NCBI GenBank assembly: GCA_947260045.1
Contig: CAMYOP010000209.1
Location: 1 to 5,216, forward strand
Reading direction: 5' to 3'
Length of the DNA: 5,216 nucleotides
From: an uncultured Desulfobulbaceae bacterium
GTDB taxonomy: Bacteria; Desulfobacterota; Desulfobulbia; Desulfobulbales; Desulfobulbaceae
In this document: in pieces, positions 1-5,216 of the stretch
How positions within the stretch are numbered: position 1 is the first letter of the stretch
Layout of the letters: each line of letters begins with the position of its first letter
The notes under the pieces: model-generated
The model's input: only the letters and a program-made list of their open reading frames with translations
Databases searched by the model: none
What the model was told of the DNA's origin: nothing
Program-made: the position numbers and the translations under genes

Positions 1-1
1 G

Positions 2-1132
2 AGTTTTTTTCTCTTTGGTCCTCGGGCAACGGGAAAAACAACCTGGCTGCAGCAGATGTTTCCTTCAGCGATACATATCGATCTGTTGAAATCAGAAATG
101 TATAGCATGCTGTTGGCCTCACCATCCAGGCTTGTCCAGTTGATCCCGCCCGATTGCGCTGAACCGGTAATTATCGACGAAGTGCAACGCATTCCTGAAT
201 TGCTCAATGAAGTTCATCGTCTTATTGAACAAAAAAAGCTTCGATTTATTTTGACGGGTTCCAGTGCCAGAAAATTACGGGCCAAAGGGGTAAACCTGCT
301 GGCCGGCAGAGCCTTAACCCGGTTCATGCATCCTCTAACCGCTGAAGAACTGGGAACGGATTTTTCTCTCCATACATCAGTGAAGTTTGGACACCTTCCT
401 GCAATTTATTCAGAACCGGATCCTGGTGACTATCTGGCAAGTTACATTCGAACGTATCTCCGTGAAGAGGTGCAGCAGGAGGGATTGACCAGGAACCTGC
501 AGGTATTTGCCAGATTTCTGGAAGCAGCCAGTTTTTCTCAAGGATCGATTTTAAATATTTCTGAAGTTGCAAGAGAATGTGGGGCCAATCGCAAGTTGGT
601 TGAACAATATTTTTATATCCTGGAAGATCTGTTACTGGCTCATCGGGTACCGGTTTTCACAAAACGATCCAAACGAAGAATGGTCAGTCATCCCAAATTT
701 TATTTTTTTGATACTGGCGTATATCGTGCGATCCGCCCAAAAGGCCCTTTGGATCGGCCTGAGGAGATTGAAGGGACTGCTCTGGAAACATTAGTGTTTC
801 AAGAGTTGTTGGCTGTAAAAGATTTGTACAGACTTGATTATGACCTCTATTATTGGCAGACAAGTAACGGAATGGAGGTTGATTTTGTTCTGTATGGTGA
901 AGCCGGACTCATTGCTATTGAGGTGAAACGTGCTGCAAAGATTCGCAGTAAAGAATTCAGTGGATTAAAAGCCTTTGCCCGGGATTACCCAATGGCTTCT
1001 CTGTATATGTTTTATGGTGGTGATACAAAGATGTATATTGACAACATAACCCTGATTCCGATTAGAGAGGCTTTATTAGAATTGCCTTTTCTTTGTGATT
1101 CTAAGTTGAAGAAAAGGTGGTCTCCATTTTAG
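2..1132 (+). CDS. AAA_14/DUF4143 family ATPase (5' end outside window)
   Basis: This is a partial ATPase of the AAA_14 plus DUF4143 family, open from the left edge in the frame of positions 2-4. Reading only from the ATG at 56 would lose the Walker A loop GPRATGKTT (residues 6-14 of the visible 376), so the true start is upstream of the window. Walker B is VIIDEV (56-61), followed by a sensor-like LTGSS (84-88). The DUF4143 part carries the usual FFDTG motif (about 236-240). Near the C-terminus EVDFV (292-296) and IEVKR (306-310) have the spacing of a PD-(D/E)XK nuclease-like core. These features are seen directly; the molecular role of the family is poorly known. Members are common, often multi-copy and scattered in bacterial and archaeal genomes. 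Probably about 15-20 residues are missing. No frameshift or internal stop is visible, so it looks functional. Family assignment is firm, function unknown. Confidence 0.9.
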   Translation, partial: SFFLFGPRATGKTTWLQQMFPSAIHIDLLKSEMYSMLLASPSRLVQLIPPDCAEPVIIDEVQRIPELLNEVHRLIEQKKLRFILTGSSARKLRAKGVNLLAGRALTRFMHPLTAEELGTDFSLHTSVKFGHLPAIYSEPDPGDYLASYIRTYLREEVQQEGLTRNLQVFARFLEAASFSQGSILNISEVARECGANRKLVEQYFYILEDLLLAHRVPVFTKRSKRRMVSHPKFYFFDTGVYRAIRPKGPLDRPEEIEGTALETLVFQELLAVKDLYRLDYDLYYWQTSNGMEVDFVLYGEAGLIAIEVKRAAKIRSKEFSGLKAFARDYPMASLYMFYGGDTKMYIDNITLIPIREALLELPFLCDSKLKKRWSPF

Positions 1133-1148
1133 AACATGGTCATACTTT

Positions 1149-1176
1149 TCGCTAGCTTGTCATTTTTCCATAGCGA
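1149..1176. other. Weak hairpin after the ATPase gene
   Basis: The 78-base gap between the ATPase stop (1132) and the end of the TraB remnant (1211) holds TCGCTA (1149-1154) and TAGCGA (1171-1176), a 6-bp inverted repeat with a 16-base loop, followed by GTAAAATTT. It could end transcription from either side, but the stem is short, the loop long and the T-run poor. Nothing else is recognisable in the gap. Confidence 0.2.
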
Positions 1177-1210
1177 GTAAAATTTAGTATTTTATTTGCC
1201 GAAAACGAAT

Positions 1211-1786
1211 TTAAAGGGTCTCTCCTCCGACCTCCCTGATTTCCAATTTCTTTCCTTCGGAAATAATAACGGTGACCTTCTTGGTTGCTCCTACCTCTAT
1301 AACTGGGGTAGCCTGCTTTGCAAGGCTCAGATAAAACTCATGCAGACTTGCTGCTCCTTCTGACAAGCCTCCTCCGATAGAATATTTTGCAATTTGGGCA
1401 GAATCAACAGTGCTAGTAGTGCCAAGTGCAGAAGTTGATTGGGTGGTAGCTGCGGACTTGAGCATATCGCCCATGCCACCGAAAAAACCGACCACGATGG
1501 TCCTGGCTGTGGCCGCTCCCATCCTGGATACAACCCTGCCGGACAGACCAACCTTACTGTCTGAATCGGTAACAAAACCTCTGACCGGCGTATCAATAAT
1601 TGCCTTTCCCTCGTTACTGAGGCACGACAGGGATACCAGTCGCACATCGGCCCGCTCCTTATCCATCCTGCCGACTGCTTCGGCAATGACAAAGCAACCG
1701 GCCAGGTTTGCCTTGATGTCATTTGGCAGAACTGCCGAGGTTTGAATTCTAAGAAGAAACGGTTCAGGGTTGTTCGTTCCTTTCCC
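1211..1786 (-). pseudogene. traB: C-terminal remnant of TraB/VirB10-like conjugation protein
   Basis: This frame encodes about 191 residues resembling the C-terminal part of F-type TraB (TrbI/VirB10 superfamily), the envelope-spanning scaffold of the conjugative type IV secretion channel. Recognisable pieces in order are PEPFLLRIQ and VLPND at the start, then CFVIA, DKERADVRLVSLSC, RGFVTDSDSKVGLSGRVVSR, a Gly-rich stretch, and a C-terminal IEVGATKKVTVII segment. The family similarity continues upstream of the first ATG (1666) to a stop at 1787-1789, and no start or Shine-Dalgarno site lies at that point. The N-terminal membrane anchor, coiled coil and Pro-rich region (roughly the first 250 or more residues) are absent. 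No other tra gene is nearby. I infer a truncated relic of an integrated conjugative element. Expression of a 151-residue product from 1666 is possible but unlikely, because only a poorly placed AGG precedes it. Confidence 0.75.
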
Positions 1787-1807
1787 CTATGTGTCAGGAG
1801 AATGCTA

Positions 1808-1829
1808 CCCGTCTAAAAGACGGGGTTTT
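1808..1829 (+). terminator. Hairpin plus T-run, terminator-like
   Basis: CCCGTCT (1808-1814) and AGACGGG (1818-1824) form a perfect 7-bp GC-rich stem around an AAA loop, followed by G and TTTT (1826-1829). This is the form of a rho-independent terminator for + strand transcription. The oddity is that no + strand gene lies directly upstream: the preceding remnant (1211-1786) is on the other strand and the ATPase ends at 1132. It sits about 20 bases beyond the point where TraB similarity stops, so it could instead be the end structure of a lost mobile element. The fold is clear; the role is uncertain. Confidence 0.5.
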
Positions 1830-1858
1830 AAACTTTTACAGAAACAATAAAACTAGGC

Positions 1859-1911
1859 GTTTAACCTGTTCGCTTCACTTTCTCTGACTCGCTTAAGCTC
1901 GCCGGTTAACT
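1859..1911. repeat. Imperfect inverted repeat ending in GTTTAACC / GGTTAACT
   Basis: TTAACC (1861-1866) pairs with GGTTAA (1904-1909), and an inner GCTT pairs with AAGC, giving an interrupted stem with unpaired bases and a loop of about 19 bases. The outer 7-mers GTTTAAC and GTTAACT look partly like the terminal core sites of an integron attC, but the right one departs from the GTTRRRY consensus at one position and the inner boxes pair poorly. No integrase or cassette is visible. The imperfect pairing is what is seen; any recombination role is conjecture. Confidence 0.25.
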
Positions 1912-1933
1912 TAGCGACTCTAGAGATTTAAAC

Positions 1934-1938
1934 AGGAG
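1934..1938 (+). promoter_or_regulatory. Shine-Dalgarno site of the hemerythrin remnant
   Basis: AGGAG lies 8 bases before the ATG at 1947, ideal spacing. It supports 1947 as the ancestral start even though the next codon is TAA. The in-frame ATG at 1968 has only a distant, weaker GGGGG-rich stretch in front of it. Confidence 0.6.
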
Positions 1939-1946
1939 AACAACAT

Positions 1947-2334
1947 ATGTAAGCACGGGGGCCTCTCATGATAGAGCGCCTGCTCATTGAACGAATGATC
2001 GCTAAAATTCAGGATATGCTGGCACAGGCTGAGCAAACCAAAAAAAAAAATTGATCCTCTGTTTGTTGACATAGCTGTTGATTTTATCCGGACCTATGCT
2101 GACCGTACTCACCACGGGAAAAAAGAAGATATTTTGTTCCGGTACTTGAATAACAAAGAGTTGTCAGGGGTAGATCAAGGAGTCATGAATGAACTAATTG
2201 AAGAACACGTTTTCGGCCGGAATACAGCTAAAGAAATGTTTTCTAAGCATTGGAAGTTGACAAAAGTTAATCCGACTAGTCGCAGATCTTTGATATATGA
2301 ATTGAAAAGAGTAAAAGCAGACCTCTCTTCTTAA
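1947..2334 (+). pseudogene. Hemerythrin HHE-domain protein, degraded
   Basis: Hemerythrin-like HHE proteins are four-helix bundles that bind a di-iron centre and act in oxygen or nitric-oxide sensing, storage or repair of iron sites. The conceptual product reads M-stop-ARGPLMIERLLIERM, then after a frame change IDPLFVDIAVDFIRTYADR, THHGKKEDILF and ELIEEHVFGR, a clear match to helices 1-3 of this family. Lesions seen are: TAA at codon 2 (1950-1952); Arg where family members have the ligand His of the EHRLIER motif; a run of 11 A (2040-2050) that leads the upstream frame to TGA at 2052-2054, while 10 A would join both halves as TKKKIDPL; and termination about 100 residues before the usual length near 180, with an unfamiliar last 30 residues. 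The HHxxxE and EEH ligand motifs remain. Two start or frame defects plus truncation make a pseudogene by far the best call. The A-run alone could be a sequencing error or a slippage site. Confidence 0.8.
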
Positions 2335-4779
2335 TTAACTTTCAAGACCTATTAAACGCTCTGCAGCTTTTTCATCTACACTGCGAATATGCAAGTCAGT
2401 CTGGGGAAAGGGTATTTCAACTCCCTGCAGCTGAAATTCATTTTCTATATCCTGGTTCAACTCACTGAGAACCTGACGCCGGTCTGTGAACTCACGAATC
2501 CAGACCCGTAGTTCAAAATCAAGCGAACTTGCTCCGAAAGCGAGAAAAAGAGCTCTGGCTGAAGGCTGCGTTAAAACAAGCGGATGAACTTCAGCACAGG
2601 TCAACAGGATTTTTAAAACTTTTTCCACATCAGAACCATAGGCAACACCAACTGGAATTTTAATCCTGATGCGCCTCTCGGCAAGGGTCCAGTTGGTTAC
2701 CTGGCCTGTTATAAGATCAGAATTTGGAACGACAATTTCGGCATTGTCATAAGTCTGTATAACTGTAGCCCGCAGGCCAAGTTGCTTCACTTCACCAAGC
2801 TCTGCACCGATCTGGATGGTATCTCCCACCTTGAGGGGACGTTCAAAGAGCAGGATGAGTCCGCTGGCAAAGTTATTCACAATAGCCTGCAGGCCAAAGC
2901 CAATACCAACACCAAGAGCACCACCGAGAATTGTTAAGTTGGTCAGCTCAAATTTCAGCGCCTTCAGCAGAAGAATAAATCCAATCAATAGAACCGCATA
3001 ATGGACCAGCCGGGTAATAGAAATCTGCACCCCTTTTTCAGCACCATGTCTTGGTAGAACCTCTTGTAATAGAATTGCCTGGAGAGCTTTTGAGAGCAGA
3101 AAGGAACCATAGATAATGATCAGGATTAAAAGCACATGCCATGGTGTAATGGTAACTGATCCAACTGTAATTCCAAATGACACCAAACCTTGCCATGTAT
3201 CATTTGGTGTGAGATAAAATTTCCAGGCCAGGAGTAGATTGAGCAGGAGGAAGATTGCAAAGATAAAAACGATAAAAGGTGTAAGCCGATCCAGGATAAC
3301 TGTTTTGTTACGCCTCAAGAGATCAGCGGGTGAATTGTGAAGCGCAAGCTCAATGATCCCCTTTGTTAGACGAAATAACATCCAGACAGATAGGACGATG
3401 ACCACTGAAGCAAGAAATGATTCAAACAGGTAAAATGAAACTTCGCTGAATCCAAAGATTATAGCCAGCAAAACACTCAGAAAAAGAAGGCCTGTGAGCC
3501 AGATTTCCCATACAATAAGCTTTGATTCTTTTTTTTTGAAAAGCTTTCTGCCTAGCACAATGCAGTAAAATAATCCAAATGCAGAAACATAAAAAACGTA
3601 CAGATATAAAAGCGGTAAGGGTAAGTTGATCATCTTGATCAGCAACGTGATTAGGAGAAAAATAGAAAGCTGGGTCAGGATTCGTTTCTTCCAGGTTTCG
3701 TCTATTAATCCGCGAGATAATCGTATTACAGCCAAAATAATAAAAGACCAGATGAGACTGCTCCAGCCCGGTGGAAGGTCTCCAAAAAACCGATACAAAA
3801 AACCGATCAGCGACAAAATGATAAAAGTTGAAGCAGAAAAAGGCCGCTCGGTAAACGGGTACCAGGTTGTAGATTTATTTGCAAAACGCCCACTTTGAGA
3901 AACCACTACAGATAGAAGCAAAATCGCAATTATAGTGGCCATAAGAGCCCATTTATGGAGAGATATTATTTTTTTCTGCTGGACCACAAATACGATGATG
4001 TTTTGCCAGGTATTACTCCAAAGCTTTTTATTAAAGAATGAGTAAAAATCGGATGAAAAAATATATGGGGATGTCTGCTCTATTCCACTTTCACGAATCT
4101 CAACAATGAGATTTCGAACATCTACCGACAAAGAATATACTTTAATTTGAAGTTCGCTTGCCTGTCTGCTGGCAAGCAGGGTTGCATTTAATTCCGGTTC
4201 TATAAGGCCAAGGGCAGTCTGAACAGTATTTTTAAGGGTTTTGAGATCTTTTATCCCCAACCGGATTGCCATGACATCGTCAACCATGGATTTCCATTGG
4301 TTGATTTTTTCATCCTCGGAAAGCCATTCTTCATTCCACTGCGCAAGCAGTTCAAGTGATGAATATAGGGGAGTACTAATTCTCTCAAGCTTTGTTTTTT
4401 CCCGGTGTAACTTAGTTTCTATTTCAACCAGGTTGTCGTATCGGAGGTTGGGATCGGTCTTAGCCAGAGTGATCTGCCAATCAAGATCATCAATTTTTTT
4501 TGATGACTCGTCCATCTTCTGCTGCATTTTTGAGACATTGACAGTTCCATCAACATGAGTTTTCAGTTCAATCAAGCGCTTGGGCAGCGTTGTTGCATAG
4601 GTAATGATATCGATCAGGCTAAGCTGGGGTTCAGGATTTTTTGATTCAACTTTTTCAGTCTCTGTTTCCTGTTTCTTTTCAACACCATAAACAGGCAGGG
4701 TGAAAGTAAAAAAGAAGGAAAGTAAAGACAGAGCCAATAGCTTCGAGATACGATTGATATTGAAATATTTTCGATTCAT
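2335..4779 (-). CDS. MscK-like large mechanosensitive channel of the MscS family
   Basis: This is an inner-membrane tension-gated channel that releases solutes on osmotic downshock. The 814-residue form has a Sec signal peptide (about 1-32, ending LPVYG), a mostly helical coiled-coil-like periplasmic domain (about 40-260), about eleven membrane helices (276 to 643), and the MscS core. The pore helix is 619-640 (Gly/Ala-rich, GLQAIVNNFASG), then FERPLKVGDTI (646-655), beta domain with IVVPNSDLITG, and the C-terminal alpha/beta domain with GVAYGSD and FGASSLDFELR. The tail resembles E. coli MscK (VAYGSD, FGAS, LDxELR), although the periplasmic part is much shorter than in that protein of about 1,120 residues. 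The frame also allows a start at 4815, but those extra 12 codons overlap the adjacent oxidoreductase remnant and push the signal peptide inward, so I prefer 4779; neither start has a clear Shine-Dalgarno site. The gene stands alone and converges on the hemerythrin remnant with no gap. No lesions are visible. Confidence 0.93.
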   Translation of the reverse strand: MNRKYFNINRISKLLALSLLSFFFTFTLPVYGVEKKQETETEKVESKNPEPQLSLIDIITYATTLPKRLIELKTHVDGTVNVSKMQQKMDESSKKIDDLDWQITLAKTDPNLRYDNLVEIETKLHREKTKLERISTPLYSSLELLAQWNEEWLSEDEKINQWKSMVDDVMAIRLGIKDLKTLKNTVQTALGLIEPELNATLLASRQASELQIKVYSLSVDVRNLIVEIRESGIEQTSPYIFSSDFYSFFNKKLWSNTWQNIIVFVVQQKKIISLHKWALMATIIAILLLSVVVSQSGRFANKSTTWYPFTERPFSASTFIILSLIGFLYRFFGDLPPGWSSLIWSFIILAVIRLSRGLIDETWKKRILTQLSIFLLITLLIKMINLPLPLLYLYVFYVSAFGLFYCIVLGRKLFKKKESKLIVWEIWLTGLLFLSVLLAIIFGFSEVSFYLFESFLASVVIVLSVWMLFRLTKGIIELALHNSPADLLRRNKTVILDRLTPFIVFIFAIFLLLNLLLAWKFYLTPNDTWQGLVSFGITVGSVTITPWHVLLILIIIYGSFLLSKALQAILLQEVLPRHGAEKGVQISITRLVHYAVLLIGFILLLKALKFELTNLTILGGALGVGIGFGLQAIVNNFASGLILLFERPLKVGDTIQIGAELGEVKQLGLRATVIQTYDNAEIVVPNSDLITGQVTNWTLAERRIRIKIPVGVAYGSDVEKVLKILLTCAEVHPLVLTQPSARALFLAFGASSLDFELRVWIREFTDRRQVLSELNQDIENEFQLQGVEIPFPQTDLHIRSVDEKAAERLIGLES

Positions 4780-4804
4780 TTTATGTTGTTTTGTGGTTGA
4801 ACCT

Positions 4805-5202
4805 TGAATTTGCATAATGCTTTGGATCTAAATTTATGTCAATGATTTCACCAACTGGTTCTGTGGTTGATAGCGCTCCCTAGTCAGCCTTGAAAAAGTT
4901 TTTGACCTCGATAGACGAAGCGTTACCCATAATTCTACCGTTTGGCGCGAGCTCATCTTCATGGAGAATCATGCTCTCAAGGTCAAACACTCCTAGATAA
5001 TTTTATTTTGTGATGCCGCAACGGGCTGATTTGAAAGCCCAATTAGATAGAAGTTGTGTCCATAACGAATACGTGGTTCATAATCCTGGTGGGAAAAAAC
5101 CTGGTAACCGTTTCGGACAAAGACTCGATCCCTGGCATCACCAATAGTCTGGACACCCTGACCCGCGTCACCACAAATTTTGATAGAGTAGTCTATAAGT
5201 TC
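4805..5202 (-). pseudogene. Remnant of 2-oxoacid:ferredoxin oxidoreductase gamma domain (KorA type)
   Basis: Read on the minus strand, 5199-4996 gives LIDYSIKICGDAGQGVQTIG, then RNGYQVFSHQDYEPRIR, YGHNFYLIGLSNQPVAAS and QNKII, followed by TAG (4995-4993). This is the N-terminal gamma-type domain that opens the alpha subunit of 2-oxoacid:ferredoxin oxidoreductases (KorA/VorB-like enzymes oxidising 2-oxoglutarate or branched oxoacids to acyl-CoA). The similarity resumes in the next frame at about 4990 with FDLESMILHEDELAPNGRI and runs to TAG at 4882-4880. Beyond that, the same frame still has a faint family-like stretch (EPVGEIIDINLD, PKHYANS) to about 4805. Lesions are an in-frame stop at 5205-5203 just before the first family residues, no ATG/GTG/TTG where the start should be (ATA at 5196-5194 occupies it), one frameshift near 4995 and one further stop. 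The pyrimidine-binding remainder of the alpha subunit and the partner beta subunit are absent, replaced by the channel gene. Identity is secure for the first 70 residues, weaker after 4880. Confidence 0.75.
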
Positions 5203-5216
5203 CTAAATTTATTAGA

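Noticed and set aside
56..1132. Taking the ATG at 56 as the start of the ATPase
   Set aside because: The same frame is open from position 2 and encodes the Walker A loop GPRATGKTT upstream of 56; starting at 56 would remove the nucleotide-binding site.
1327..1745. Overlapping frames on both strands across the TraB remnant (minus 1722-1327, plus 1410-1745)
   Set aside because: They have low-complexity, Pro/Ser/Trp-rich composition, no family resemblance, and fully overlap the frame with TraB motifs.
1801..1911. A CRISPR array or tRNA gene in the spacer before the hemerythrin remnant
   Set aside because: There are no repeated units with regular spacing and no cloverleaf; only two separate hairpins are present.
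2134..2334. A separate 66-residue gene starting at TTG 2134
   Set aside because: The frame continues upstream with hemerythrin sequence (IDPLFVDIAVDFIRTYADR, THHGKKED) to the A-run, so it is the 3' part of the broken hemerythrin gene.
2816..4558. Small plus-strand frames inside the channel gene (2816-3001, 3626-3898, 4241-4558)
   Set aside because: They are antisense to a strongly conserved membrane protein, have no ribosome-binding sites that stand out and no recognisable domains.
1..5216. A new defence or multi-gene system combining the ATPase, hemerythrin and channel
   Set aside because: The genes are on different strands, not co-transcribed, and three of the five are broken remnants of unrelated pathways, so there is no support for a joint function.

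Overview
The window is moderately AT-rich bacterial chromosomal DNA with one complete gene, one gene cut by the left edge, and three decaying gene remnants. A Gram-negative anaerobe is likely. The MscK-like channel has a Sec signal peptide and a periplasmic domain. The remnants belong to an F-type conjugation protein, a hemerythrin and a 2-oxoacid:ferredoxin oxidoreductase. Together these fit a sulfate-reducer-type deltaproteobacterium (Desulfobacterota), but that is inference from gene content; no marker gene is present.

Layout, left to right. (1) Positions 2-1132, + strand: an AAA_14/DUF4143 family ATPase, intact to its stop but missing its N-terminus at the window edge; the Walker A loop lies upstream of the first ATG. 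(2) Positions 1211-1786, - strand: the C-terminal part of a TraB/VirB10-like conjugation protein with no N-terminal half. (3) Positions 1787-1946: a spacer with a strong hairpin plus T-run and a second, weaker imperfect hairpin. (4) Positions 1947-2334, + strand: a hemerythrin HHE-domain pseudogene with a stop at codon 2, a frameshift in a run of 11 A, a lost ligand histidine and a missing C-terminal half. (5) Positions 2335-4779 (or to 4815), - strand: a full-length large MscS/MscK-type mechanosensitive channel. (6) Positions about 4805-5202, - strand: a broken remnant of the gamma domain of a 2-oxoacid:ferredoxin oxidoreductase (KorA type).

The genes do not form an operon or a recognisable joint system. 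The picture is a chromosomal decay zone: pieces of conjugation, oxygen/iron-binding and central-carbon genes lie around one maintained osmotic-safety channel and one ATPase of a family known for scattered, multi-copy distribution. I found no undescribed system. The most useful points are the hemerythrin remnant with its A11 tract, and the evidence that the channel's longest reading frame starts inside the neighbouring oxidoreductase remnant.
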